Assembly: GCF_000151205.2 (NCBI RefSeq)
Contig: NC_016051.1
Coordinates: 1,612,001-1,676,000, forward strand
DNA: 64,000 bases
Direction of reading: 5' to 3'
Source: Thermococcus sp. AM4
GTDB lineage: Archaea > Methanobacteriota_B > Thermococci > Thermococcales > Thermococcaceae
Shown here: positions 15,878-23,808 of the stretch, piece by piece
Layout of the letters: every line of letters starts with the position of its first letter
Numbering within the stretch: position 1 is the first letter of the stretch
Made by a program: the position numbers and the translations under genes
Notes under the pieces: model-generated
Told to the model about the DNA's origin: nothing
The model's database searches: none
What the model saw: only the letters and a program-made list of their open reading frames with translations

Positions 15878-16819
15878 TCACAGGGGCAAGATGCACCTCA
15901 TCCTCGCAAATAAGGGTATAACCCTGAGAATGGCGGTTGGGAAGAGATCCTTTAGACTTCCGTACCTCGCGTTTATCCCCTCCATAACCCAGCGGAAGTG
16001 GGCCTCCCTCGTATCCGGTCCGCCGAACTCGGTTCCCATCTCCCAGTCCTGGAGGTAGAGGTTTTTGAGATCCACCCGGCTGAAGTTCTCGGCAGCAGTG
16101 ACGAAGAGGGTCGGGTCGAGCGTCACGTCGGCTTCCCTCATCGGTTCGGCGATCATAAACGCCATGTACTGCCATCCGTCCCCCATGTTCCCGTCCAGCC
16201 ACACCTCAAACGTCGCATTCACCAGGCTGCCGTTCACGAGCAGGGGAACGTGGGCCTCGCCAATTTTCTCCCCGGCTGGTGTCAGGTTCGAGTAGTAGAG
16301 CCAGACCATTATCTCGGCTTCCCCTGGAAAGACGCCAGTGCTCCTGTTCTTTTCCTTTGTGAGCCACGTCTCCATGGCGAGGTTGAAGGGAATCGGATCC
16401 GTGAGGTTAATGGAGTACTCGACGTGAACCAGAAAATGCCTCATCTCAGAAACCTTCACAGGAAGCTCCACGCCGAACCCTGGGGCGCTGTTGCCGTTCC
16501 AGGGTTTTGTTCCAAAATACACCTCTGGATAGCCGTGAACCCAGGACTCGGGATCCACGAGAACCTCGTCGCTCAGGTTGCTGACGAACTCTACTCTCCC
16601 GCTTTCCGGATCGTAGGTCATCCTCTGGAAGCCACTCGCCCGTTTTACGTTCCAGGGGTCTATCTCCATCACGAGGTCGCTGATGCCGTCGCCGTTAACG
16701 TCCAGAAAGGCCGTCGGCCAGTTCCCGTCCCGGGGATAGGCAATGGTCACGGCGCCAGCGCATGGAAGCGCGAGCACCGATGTGAGTATGATAACGGCCA
16801 CCAGTGGGAGGGTTCGCAC
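15878..16819 (-). CDS. Secreted GH12 endoglucanase
   Basis: The 313-residue product resembles family 12 endo-beta-1,4-glucanases such as Pyrococcus furiosus EglA. A signal peptide (MRTLPLVAVIILTSVLALP) is followed by DVNGDGISDLVMEIDPWN, FGTKPWNGNSAPGFGVELPV, GEAEIMVWLYY with the nucleophile Glu, and WEMGTEFGGP with the acid/base Glu. The last 30 residues (about SLKDLFPTAILRVIPLFARM) are unlike the usual ending and may be a lineage tail or the result of a late frameshift. GTG 16819 follows GGTG six bases away; GTG 16828 is the longer alternative. CTAAAAG near 16848-16858 is the likely TATA box. Confidence 0.85.
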   Translation of the reverse strand: MRTLPLVAVIILTSVLALPCAGAVTIAYPRDGNWPTAFLDVNGDGISDLVMEIDPWNVKRASGFQRMTYDPESGRVEFVSNLSDEVLVDPESWVHGYPEVYFGTKPWNGNSAPGFGVELPVKVSEMRHFLVHVEYSINLTDPIPFNLAMETWLTKEKNRSTGVFPGEAEIMVWLYYSNLTPAGEKIGEAHVPLLVNGSLVNATFEVWLDGNMGDGWQYMAFMIAEPMREADVTLDPTLFVTAAENFSRVDLKNLYLQDWEMGTEFGGPDTREAHFRWVMEGINARYGSLKDLFPTAILRVIPLFARMRCILPL

Positions 16820-16882
16820 GGTAAACACCTTACCCAGTAGGCTGAGGTCCTTTTAGCCCTTTCTGGGATGAAAAGAAATGGA

Positions 16883-17299
16883 TCACACGAGTTCCCGTCC
16901 GGTTCCGGTCATGACGAGCTTTCCGTGCTTAACTCCCTTGAGGCTCAGCAGTCTGTCGGCTATCTCCTTTATCCTCTTCGCCTTTCCCTTCACGATGACG
17001 ACTTCGAGGCAGTTGTGCTCGTCCATGTGGACGTGTATGCTCGAGACTATCTCCTCGAGGTAGTCGTGCTGGAGGTCAAGTAGCTCTTTGACGACGTCGG
17101 CCTCGTCGTGGTTGTAGAGCATCGTTATCGTTCCGGCAACCTCGGCGTCGCCGACCTCCCACTCGTGCCTTACTATGAAGTCCCTTATGAGGTCCCTTAT
17201 CGCCTCGCTCCTGTTAACGTAGCCCTTCTCCTCGATTATCCTGTCGAACTTCTCAAGGAGCTCCTCGGGTATGGACACACCGAACCTCACTATCGCCAT
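16883..17299 (-). CDS. nikR: NikR nickel-responsive ribbon-helix-helix regulator
   Basis: The 138-residue protein has an RHH DNA-binding domain ([32 protein letters not shown]) and an ACT-like metal-binding domain with the square-planar Ni ligands visible as a His in [28 protein letters not shown]. NikR represses nickel uptake genes when nickel is bound. It sits among nickel genes: the CooC-like ATPase, a CDF exporter, hypA and hypB. ATG 17299 is chosen because it gives the exact family N-terminus, although the frame stays open upstream to 17377. Confidence 0.92.
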   Translation of the reverse strand: MAIVRFGVSIPEELLEKFDRIIEEKGYVNRSEAIRDLIRDFIVRHEWEVGDAEVAGTITMLYNHDEADVVKELLDLQHDYLEEIVSSIHVHMDEHNCLEVVIVKGKAKRIKEIADRLLSLKGVKHGKLVMTGTGRELV

Positions 17300-17330
17300 G
17301 TCCCATCCCAACCCGAGTTCGCCTTTCCCT

Positions 17331-18212
17331 TTAAGAGCCTTCCTTCGGGCACAGCAGACCGGGCTCGCACCGGTCAACCTCGAGCTGAACCGTAACGTGG
17401 GTTACCCCGAACTTCCTCAGCCTCTCCTCGGCCTCGTCTATAATCCTCTGCGCCTCGCTCAGGGGCATGTCTTCCACCGCTAGGTGGCACTCGAAGTGAA
17501 TCCCACCCTCACCGACCCGCCAGGCGTGGAAGTGGTGGGCGTTCTTAACGCCGGGAATCGATTCCAGCTCGACCTTTATCTCTTCGAGGTCGAGCTCCGG
17601 CGACGCCTCCATCAGGACGTCAACGCTCTCCCTCAGCACCTCGTAGGCCTCGCGGAGGATGTAGAGCGCTATCAAAACTGTAACGAGCGGGTCGACCCAC
17701 TCGACGCCGTAGAAGCGAATCAGCAAACCACCAATCACGACGGCCACCGACGAGAGGGTGTCGCTCAGAAGGTGAAGGTAGGCGGAGCGGACGTTAAGGC
17801 CGTGGGCGTGCTCGTGGAGAAGGAAAACCGAGAGCAGGTTCGCGATTAGGCCGATAAGGGCTACCGGGAGCATTACCCCTGTATCAATCGGCTGGGGGTT
17901 TTTAAAGCGCCGGTAGGCCTCGACGACGAGGAATAGCGAAACGCCGATTAAGACGGCGGAGTTGATGAAGGCCACGAGGATTTCGGCCCTCTTGTAGCCG
18001 AAGGTGTACTTCTCGTTGGGCCTTCGCTCGGCGATTTTTAGGGCGAAGTAGCTCGCGAGCAGGCTCATGCTGTCGCTGAAGTTGTGAAGCGAATCGCTCA
18101 GGAGGGCTAAACTGCCCGAGATGAGACCGCCGATTACCTCTGCGATGGTTATCGTGAGGTTCAGGACGATTGAGATTGCCAGGTTCCTATTAAGCCCGTG
18201 CTCGTGTCCCAT
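17331..18212 (-). CDS. Cation diffusion facilitator (CDF) metal transporter
   Basis: This 293-residue transporter exports divalent metals in exchange for protons. It has six membrane segments and the conserved HxxxD-type sites: [19 protein letters not shown] in helix 2 and [18 protein letters not shown] in helix 5, where His and Asp bind metal. The cytoplasmic C-terminal domain carries [19 protein letters not shown] metal ligands and ends with a Cys pair. The neighbours (nikR, hypA) suggest nickel, cobalt or zinc; zinc is most common in CzcD-like members. It is divergent from hypA across 118 bases. Confidence 0.9.
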   Translation of the reverse strand: MGHEHGLNRNLAISIVLNLTITIAEVIGGLISGSLALLSDSLHNFSDSMSLLASYFALKIAERRPNEKYTFGYKRAEILVAFINSAVLIGVSLFLVVEAYRRFKNPQPIDTGVMLPVALIGLIANLLSVFLLHEHAHGLNVRSAYLHLLSDTLSSVAVVIGGLLIRFYGVEWVDPLVTVLIALYILREAYEVLRESVDVLMEASPELDLEEIKVELESIPGVKNAHHFHAWRVGEGGIHFECHLAVEDMPLSEAQRIIDEAEERLRKFGVTHVTVQLEVDRCEPGLLCPKEGS

Positions 18213-18292
18213 TCCACCACCGGGGAGAGTTCACGAAACGGTAAATAAACCCCTCTGGCCACAATCGTCCACCACCGGTTTCAAACCCAACC

Positions 18293-18301
18293 ATTTTTAA
18301 G
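18293..18301 (+). promoter_or_regulatory. hypA TATA box
   Basis: ATTTTTAAG lies about 32 bases before the hypA ATG at 18331, with a CAAACCC tract upstream as BRE region. It serves the hypA-hypB pair. The gap also holds the promoter of the divergent CDF gene. Confidence 0.5.
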
Positions 18302-18330
18302 GTGACACGCCAATTTCCGTCGGTGATACC

Positions 18331-18750
18331 ATGCACGAGTGGGCGCTGGCGGATGCCATAGTTAGAACTGTCCTCGACTACGCCAGTAGAGAAGGGGCAA
18401 AGAAGGTAAAGGCTGTCAAGGTCGTTCTCGGCGAACTCCAGGACGTTGCGGAGGACATAGTGAAGTTCGCGATGGAGCAGATGTTCGCGGGAACGATTGC
18501 AGAGGGGGCCGAGATAATCTTCGAGGAGGAAGAGGCCGTCTTCAAGTGCCGCAACTGCGGGCACACCTGGAAGCTCAAGGAGGTCAAGGACCAGTTCGAC
18601 GAGCGCATAAAGGAGGACATCCACTTCATTCCCGAGGTCGTCCACGCCTTCCTCGCCTGCCCGAAGTGCGGGAGTCACGACTTTGAGGTTGTCCAGGGTA
18701 GGGGCGTTTACGTCGCCGGGATAATGATTGAGAAGGAGGGAGAGGCATGA
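18331..18750 (+). CDS. hypA: Hydrogenase nickel-insertion protein HypA
   Basis: The 139-residue protein begins MHEWALADAIV; the N-terminal Met-His-Glu segment binds nickel. The zinc domain has CRNCGHTW and CPKCGSHDF pairs separated by an insertion characteristic of Thermococcales HypA. HypA hands nickel to the large subunit of NiFe hydrogenase together with HypB. Its stop overlaps the hypB start by four bases (ATGA), so the two are coupled. In T. kodakarensis the equivalent proteins form a HypA-HypB complex. Confidence 0.95.
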   Translation: MHEWALADAIVRTVLDYASREGAKKVKAVKVVLGELQDVAEDIVKFAMEQMFAGTIAEGAEIIFEEEEAVFKCRNCGHTWKLKEVKDQFDERIKEDIHFIPEVVHAFLACPKCGSHDFEVVQGRGVYVAGIMIEKEGEA

Positions 18751-19487
18751 TTGACCCGCGCGAGATAGCCATAAGCGCGAGGCTTGAGAAGGTCAAGAGA
18801 ATAATCCCCGTCGTCAGCGGAAAAGGCGGTGTTGGAAAATCGCTCATCTCAGCGACTCTCGCGCTGGCCCTGGCAGAGAAGGGTTATAAGGTCGGCCTGC
18901 TCGACCTCGACTTCCACGGGGCAAGTGACCACGTGATTCTCGGCTTCGAGCCGAAGGAGTTCCCGGAGGAGGACAAAGGAGTGGTTCCGCCGACCGTTCA
19001 TGGAATCAAGTTCATGAGCATCGCCTACTACACCGAGAACAGGCCAACACCGCTCCGCGGGAAGGAGATAAGCGACGCCCTCATCGAGCTCCTCACGATA
19101 ACCCGCTGGGACGAGCTTGACTACCTCGTCATCGACATGCCGCCGGGACTCGGCGACCAGCTCCTCGACGTTCTCCGCTTCCTCAAGAGGGGTGAGTTCC
19201 TCGTCGTTGCAACCCCGTCGAAGCTCGCCCTCAACGTCGTCGAGAAGCTCATACAGTTGCTCCTCGAGGAGAAGCACAAGGTCCTCGGCGTCGTCGAGAA
19301 CATGGTTCTCCGTTCGGAGCAACTGAACGACGAGGAAGACGTCAGGAAGCTCGCCGAGCGCTACAACGTCCCGTACCTCATCGGAATACCCTTCTATCCG
19401 GACCTCGACGCAAAGATTGGAAACGTCGAAGAGCTCATGAAAACCGAGTTCGCAGGAAAGGTTCGGGAGCTTGCGGAGAAGCTGTGA
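18747..19487 (+). CDS. hypB: HypB of the archaeal Mrp-type (nickel-insertion ATPase)
   Basis: The 246-residue ATPase has Walker A VVSGKGGVGKSLISATLA, DLDFHGASDHVIL and VIDMPPGLGDQLLD. It is an Mrp/MinD-like protein, not the classic GTPase HypB, and belongs to the archaeal form shown in T. kodakarensis to work with HypA as an ATP-dependent nickel-insertion partner. Coupling with hypA confirms the assignment. The CPHC pair of true Mrp is absent here, which separates it from the mrp gene at 11892. Confidence 0.9.
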   Translation: MIDPREIAISARLEKVKRIIPVVSGKGGVGKSLISATLALALAEKGYKVGLLDLDFHGASDHVILGFEPKEFPEEDKGVVPPTVHGIKFMSIAYYTENRPTPLRGKEISDALIELLTITRWDELDYLVIDMPPGLGDQLLDVLRFLKRGEFLVVATPSKLALNVVEKLIQLLLEEKHKVLGVVENMVLRSEQLNDEEDVRKLAERYNVPYLIGIPFYPDLDAKIGNVEELMKTEFAGKVRELAEKL

Positions 19488-19517
19488 GCTTTCTTTTTCC
19501 ATTGTCTCGCTGGTGTT

Positions 19518-19596
19518 AAGTTAGACTTTTCATCTTTTATAAAGGAGTGTAAAGTTAAACTTAACAAACTTTATAAGGTCTTGTAAAGTACAACTT
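19518..19596 (+). promoter_or_regulatory. Three 34-base-spaced AAGTNNNACTT dyads with two TATA boxes
   Basis: AAGTNNNACTT occurs at 19518-19528, 19552-19562 and 19586-19596; the centres are exactly 34 bases apart. The two intervals each hold a TATA-like element (TTTTATAAAG near 19535, CTTTATAAGG near 19569), and positions 19531-19562 match 19565-19596 at about three quarters of bases. This looks like a tandemly duplicated promoter/operator. From the second TATA, transcription would begin at the ATG of the ATPase gene (19600). Confidence 0.65.
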
Positions 19597-19599
19597 TGC

Positions 19600-20772
19600 A
19601 TGATGTCCGAAGACATGATTGAAGAGCAGAACCCGTGGTGGTTTCATGAGGAGGACCTTGACTGGGTGGAGTTCGACGAACTTGAATATCGGGTCATTCC
19701 AGAGTGGATAAGCGAAATTTCGCTGAAGCCGTTTGCTCTGAACTTCGTTATAGGGCCGAGACGCGTAGGCAAAACTATGGGCTTGAAGCTCCTCATTAGA
19801 AAGCTTCTCAACGGAGAGAAGAACCCATACAGCCTCTTCTACTTTGACTGCGGTGTCCTGGAGAATTACCGGGAGATAATCGATGTCGTGGAGGGCTACA
19901 TCAAACTCCGGGAGCGCAAGGGGGTGAGCACCTCGTACCTGTTTCTCGATGAGGTTACCCTCGTGCCCAACTGGTGGAGGGCGGTTAAGTACCTCGTGGA
20001 CAGGAAAAAGCTGAGAAACGACGTGCTCACGGTCACAGGTTCGGTGACGATAGCGGCAGAGAGGCACATCGGAGCCTTCGGGGGGAGGCAGGGAAACGGA
20101 AAAACGGTTAAGGTCATGCCCCTAAGCTTCCGCGAATACTACAGCCTCTTTTACGAGGACTTCTTTCCGTCGAAGGGAGAGGAGGTCTTCGAGAGATACC
20201 TCGAAACCGGCGGCTACTTGGCTTACCTCAACCGAAAGCTCAGGACGAGCGACATCGTGTCCGCTATAAAGGCCGATGTGAGGACGCTCGGCAAGAACAC
20301 GGGTCTCGCGAGGGACGTTATAGGGGCGGTTCTGGACGTTGCCCCCGACCCGGTTTCCTTCAGAAAGCTCGCCGAGAGGGCCGGAGTTTCCACACCGACC
20401 GTTAGGGAGTACCTGGAGCTCTTCGAGGGGCTTCACGTTCTCCTCGAAGTGAAGTTCCTCGATGCAGGCGGGAGGATACTGGAGAGAAAGGACAGGAAGC
20501 TCGCCATCAGGGACCCGCTTTTGGCCAGGGCGATGGCCCAGTGGGTTGGAAGGGAACTCCCGCGGCCGGTGCTCTACGAGTGGCTCGTTCAGGAGCACCT
20601 GTACCGGAAGTTCGGGGAGGTATTTTACTTCAGGACAAGGGACTACGAAATAGATGCCGTGACGAGGGGGCTGAAGGTCGAGGTGAAGTCCGGGGTCTCG
20701 AAGGGACGCTATCCAAAAGATGTTCTCGTGCTTGAAGGCAGAGATGTTCCCCGCTTCCTGTATGAGTTGTGA
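19600..20772 (+). CDS. AAA-family ATPase with DUF4143 C-terminal domain
   Basis: The 390-residue protein shows Walker A IGPRRVGKTMGLKLL near residue 51, Walker B YLFLDEVTLV near 108, a sensor TVTGSVTI, a winged-helix segment (FRKLAERAGVSTPTVREYLEL), and a C-terminal restriction-endonuclease-like piece (YFRTRDYEIDAVTRGLKVEV) typical of DUF4143. Such ATPases are abundant in archaea and their role is unknown; links to mobile elements and defence are suspected. Start is ATG 19600 (or 19603), leaderless by the TATA position. It is alone, followed by toxin-antitoxin genes. Confidence 0.85.
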   Translation: MMSEDMIEEQNPWWFHEEDLDWVEFDELEYRVIPEWISEISLKPFALNFVIGPRRVGKTMGLKLLIRKLLNGEKNPYSLFYFDCGVLENYREIIDVVEGYIKLRERKGVSTSYLFLDEVTLVPNWWRAVKYLVDRKKLRNDVLTVTGSVTIAAERHIGAFGGRQGNGKTVKVMPLSFREYYSLFYEDFFPSKGEEVFERYLETGGYLAYLNRKLRTSDIVSAIKADVRTLGKNTGLARDVIGAVLDVAPDPVSFRKLAERAGVSTPTVREYLELFEGLHVLLEVKFLDAGGRILERKDRKLAIRDPLLARAMAQWVGRELPRPVLYEWLVQEHLYRKFGEVFYFRTRDYEIDAVTRGLKVEVKSGVSKGRYPKDVLVLEGRDVPRFLYEL

Positions 20773-20876
20773 GGGGCTCCATGTTACATAGGGGGTCCTG
20801 CCACAATTGTTTATCTGACCACTGTATCCAAAATTCTAATAAGCAGTCCTGCCAATAACTTCTGGCTGGTGGGAGA

Positions 20877-21107
20877 ATGGCCGAGGTCATTAACTACGGT
20901 GCCATCATAAAGAGGATAGAGAAAATTGAACGCGACCTTGAAGAGCTGAAGCTCGAACTTCTCAGGAAGGAGGTAGAGTCGAAGGCCGCGGAAGAAATAG
21001 ATGAAGAAGCCTACGAGGAAATTCTCAGGAAGGCAGAAGAGATTGAAAAAGACGGAATTTCGGGCAGAGACGCCATCAAACTCCTGGAGAGTTCCTTGGA
21101 GGAATAA
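20877..21107 (+). CDS. RelB-like antitoxin
   Basis: A 76-residue acidic, helical protein: a coiled coil (IIKRIEKIERDLEELKLELL) then a second helical region (EEAYEEILRKAEEIEKDG) and a C-terminal GRDAIKLLESS. It sits three bases before a RelE-like toxin and has the same organisation as the pair at 1042-1529. It would bind and neutralise the toxin and may repress the operon. GTCCTGCCA occurs twice upstream (20795 and 20846), flanking the likely TATA box. Confidence 0.7.
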   Translation: MAEVINYGAIIKRIEKIERDLEELKLELLRKEVESKAAEEIDEEAYEEILRKAEEIEKDGISGRDAIKLLESSLEE

Positions 21108-21110
21108 GGC

Positions 21111-21392
21111 TTGTGGGACGTGAAGGTTGGTAGAGACGTTCTAAAGCGAGCGGAAAAGCTACCCCCTGCCAATAGGAGAAAGCTCCTTGACTTTATTAAT
21201 GAGCTGTACAGCACACCTTTTCCCTCTGGATTTGATATAGTTCCCGTCAAAGGCAAGAAGGCGAAAAAGTTTGGAAAGAGAGGAGTTTACAGGGTTAGAC
21301 TCGGTGAATACCGCCTCATTTATACTGTGAACTGGGAGGATAGGATTATCGCCCTCGTCGAGCTTAACCCCCGAGGGAGAGCGTACAAGTGA
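21111..21392 (+). CDS. RelE-family toxin
   Basis: The 93-residue protein has the RelE fold pattern: VKVGRDVLKRAEKLP, a KKFGKRG turn, VYRVRLGEYRLIYTV and a basic end PRGRAYK. It resembles the toxin at 1257-1529 closely in the core. Translation appears to start at TTG 21111, with GGAGG nine bases upstream inside the antitoxin end. The likely activity is ribosome-dependent mRNA cleavage. Confidence 0.8.
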   Translation: MWDVKVGRDVLKRAEKLPPANRRKLLDFINELYSTPFPSGFDIVPVKGKKAKKFGKRGVYRVRLGEYRLIYTVNWEDRIIALVELNPRGRAYK

Positions 21393-21522
21393 TTTCGTCA
21401 TCAATAAAGAAATCCAGCGGATTTGGTTATAGTTTTTTCATTGTCAAAGCCTTCTATGAGCCGGTGCATAACCAAACGAAACCTCTAAATATTTCTCCGA
21501 AGACTGTACTTCAGGTGGGAGC

Positions 21523-21765
21523 ATGGAAGGTGTAACCCCTGCCACGCTTCGCGAGTTCCTCGGCCCAAAACCTGAGAGGGAGCTTCTTCTGCTCGCGGCC
21601 ATAGAACTGTACCGCGAGGGGAGGCTGAGCCTCGGAAAGGCCGCGGAATTTGCGGGCCTGAGTCTGAGGGAATTCCTTTACGAACTGAGAAAGAGGGACG
21701 TGCCAATAAACTACACGAAGGATGAGGCAGAGGCAGATATAGAGACCGTAGAGGGTCTGGAATGA
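21523..21765 (+). CDS. UPF0175-family antitoxin
   Basis: This 80-residue protein matches UPF0175: a helical DNA-binding-type segment ELLLLAAIELYREGRLSLGK, AAEFAGLSLREFLYEL as the HTH, and VPINYTKDEAEADIETVEG as the C-terminus. The family is typically paired with DUF3368 proteins, and here its stop overlaps the start of such a gene by four bases. The TATA-like CTAAATATTT near 21484-21493 is the likely promoter. Confidence 0.85.
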   Translation: MEGVTPATLREFLGPKPERELLLLAAIELYREGRLSLGKAAEFAGLSLREFLYELRKRDVPINYTKDEAEADIETVEGLE

Positions 21766-22217
21766 AGACGATTGTATCAAACACGAGTCCCCTGATAGGG
21801 CTGTCCAACATTGGAAAGCTTGATGTTCTTCACAAAGTTTTTGGAAGGGTCTTCATTCCACCGGCTGTGCGCAGAGAGTTCGGAGAGGAGCTTCCGGAGT
21901 GGATAGAGGTCACGTCCCCAGAGAATCGACCCCTTGTCAGCGCCCTTTCGAAGCTCCTCGGGGCTGGTGAATCCGAGGCAATAGCCCTCGCTATTGAACT
22001 CGGAGCTGACTTTTTGATACCCGATGACCTTAAAGCTCGAAAAATCGCGAGAGAACTCGGAATCAACGTAATTGGAACTGCGGGCGTTTTACTGCTCGCA
22101 AAGAAGCGGGGCGTTGTTGATGAGGTAAAGCCACTACTCACCCTGCTTGTTGAGAAGGGGTTTAGAATCTCCGATGACGTTATACGGATTATCCCCAAAG
22201 CGGCGGGTGAGGATTAG
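21762..22217 (+). CDS. DUF3368 PIN-like toxin nuclease
   Basis: The 151-residue protein has PIN-domain acids: an N-terminal SNTSPLIGLSNIG (Asn in place of the first Asp, usual in DUF3368), AGESEAIALAIELGADFLIPDD with Glu and Asp pairs, and KARKIARELGINVIGTAGVLL. PIN toxins cut RNA. It forms a toxin-antitoxin pair with the UPF0175 gene, overlapped by ATGA. Confidence 0.88.
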   Translation: MKTIVSNTSPLIGLSNIGKLDVLHKVFGRVFIPPAVRREFGEELPEWIEVTSPENRPLVSALSKLLGAGESEAIALAIELGADFLIPDDLKARKIARELGINVIGTAGVLLLAKKRGVVDEVKPLLTLLVEKGFRISDDVIRIIPKAAGED

Positions 22218-22269
22218 CGATTTCAGCCGAAACCCCTAAATATCTTCACGCCCTACTTTTTCGGGTGGT

Positions 22270-22434
22270 GTGTCGTTGCAGGCCAACGTCAACCTCGACG
22301 CTCTTCTTGAGAAGATGAAAGCTGAGCTGGAGCGGGCGAAGAGGTTCGAACCACTTAAATTTGATGAAACCGTGGAAGAGTGCATTGACAAGGCTCGGGC
22401 TCTTGTTGAGGAGAGAGACTATGGAATGAAATAA
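22270..22434 (+). CDS. Small unknown helical protein, possibly truncated by frameshift
   Basis: A 54-codon ORF (GTG start after GGGTGG) encodes NLDALLEKMKAELERAKRFE, FDETVEECIDKARALVEERD and a stop after YGMK. A TATA-like CTAAATATC lies 30-40 bases upstream. Composition is like the neighbouring native genes up to about 22430, then changes sharply to AT-rich. A shift of reading frame near its end would join it to the larger protein at 22518. It may therefore be the N-terminus of that protein or a truncated antitoxin-like gene. Confidence 0.5.
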   Translation: MSLQANVNLDALLEKMKAELERAKRFEPLKFDETVEECIDKARALVEERDYGMK

Positions 22435-22517
22435 CTTGGAAAGAAAAAGAAATTAAATGGAGAGAAGAAAAAATAAAAGAAAACAATAAAGTCATTGAAA
22501 CTCATTATAATATACTT

Positions 22518-23771
22518 TTGGCAACATTTCTTTTGACATTACTTTCATTTATAGCTGCATCGGGGAGAAACGATACTATTAGAGCTATTCTGCTCATGAT
22601 AGGAATGCTTAGTGCGATGGTTATGGGTTATGCAATATTGATAATAGCTATTGGGCACCTTAAGTTGATTAGACAAACAAAAAATGAAATCAAGGAATTG
22701 GAAAAGGGGAGGGAAGAATTAGAGAAACGATATTGGGAAACATCAATCGAAGAGCTCGCAAGGGAAAAATTCGGTGACAATTTCTTAGAGGAGTGCAGAA
22801 AGAAGTTCAGAGCATACTCCTCAAAAAACAATGGAGATTGGAAAATACTCTCAGCAATCTCCCCTCCCCTTGAAAGGGCTTTAGGAGCACTTTTGAAAGG
22901 TGACTTCATTACATCCAAAGACGGATTCGACAAAGCGGAAGAAGAACTTAAAATTATCAATGGCATATATAACCCATTTAAAGACTACAAAATCGGTGGT
23001 ATCTTTCGAGATGTTCTCAAACTTGGAAAAGACGAGATACCCTGTATAGTCCAAGAACCAGAAGCAAAGTTTAACAGGAAAGGTATCCCTCGTGGAATCT
23101 CCGCCCTGAAGTTCGCCTCAAACGTGTGCCATGTTCTGCACTACGGAGACATGGAAGAGGCGAGGAAACTGCTGGAAGATGCCCAGGAAAGACTAAGGCG
23201 CATGAGGGAAGAGAAGTGGGACTACACCTGCGGCGACCTCAAATTTTTCCAGTACCTCTTTGAGTTCCACTACTTCCTTCTCAAGGCCGTCGTTGAAGCC
23301 TACGATGCTGAAACCGGAGCGGTCGCCAAAGCTACTCAGGAGCAGGCGGAGCGCTTCGCAGAGGCGAAGCCAGTTGAAGTGCCTCAAACCGTCGAGAAAG
23401 TTACCGTCTCCGGTGAAGAATCCGAAAAGGAACTCTACCGCGGTGAAGTTCGCTTCAAGATGGGGGCGATGAGTCAGGAGCGCGTCGGAAACCTCGTGAT
23501 AACGAACAAGAGGCTCAAGCTCACGGGCAAGTACAGGCTTAGAGGCTACGTTGCAACGGTCGCCATAAAGGCAGCTTTGAGAGCGGCTGGAGTTGGTGAA
23601 GTTTACGAGGACATTCCGCTGAGCGAGATAAAGTTCCTTCAGCTCAAAAAGGCCTTTCTCGGCGGTTATTACCTTGAGTTCAAGGCGAGGGGTAAGAAGT
23701 TCACGCTCTACACCGATGCCGCCCAGCACATCTACAACCTTCTGAGACAGTACGGTGCTGGGACCGTTTAG
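22518..23771 (+). CDS. Unknown membrane protein with C-terminal GRAM/PH-like domain; probable chimera or frameshifted
   Basis: The 417-residue ORF has two N-terminal membrane helices (TFLLTLLSFIAAS; ILLMIGMLSAMVMGYAILII), a coiled coil (NEIKELEKGREELEKRYWE), a helical middle, and a C-terminal beta-rich domain (RVGNLVITNKRLKLTGKYRL, ELYRGEVRFKMG) like GRAM/bacterial-PH domains that bind membranes. TTG 22518 has no RBS, and the frame is open and protein-like for 36 codons upstream without any start codon (WNEITWKEKEIKWREEKI), pointing to a lost upstream start. The first half is AT-rich, the last half has native composition. Confidence 0.6.
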   Translation: MATFLLTLLSFIAASGRNDTIRAILLMIGMLSAMVMGYAILIIAIGHLKLIRQTKNEIKELEKGREELEKRYWETSIEELAREKFGDNFLEECRKKFRAYSSKNNGDWKILSAISPPLERALGALLKGDFITSKDGFDKAEEELKIINGIYNPFKDYKIGGIFRDVLKLGKDEIPCIVQEPEAKFNRKGIPRGISALKFASNVCHVLHYGDMEEARKLLEDAQERLRRMREEKWDYTCGDLKFFQYLFEFHYFLLKAVVEAYDAETGAVAKATQEQAERFAEAKPVEVPQTVEKVTVSGEESEKELYRGEVRFKMGAMSQERVGNLVITNKRLKLTGKYRLRGYVATVAIKAALRAAGVGEVYEDIPLSEIKFLQLKKAFLGGYYLEFKARGKKFTLYTDAAQHIYNLLRQYGAGTV

Positions 23772-23808
23772 GGAAAACTTTTTCTCATTTCTTTCCATCT
23801 TTTGGTCG

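Noticed and set aside
15090-16202. A 370-codon frame extending the CooC-like protein upstream.
   Set aside because: The extra part overlaps the GH12 gene in another frame, and the CooC N-terminus MKVLVSGKGG with its own RBS is clear.
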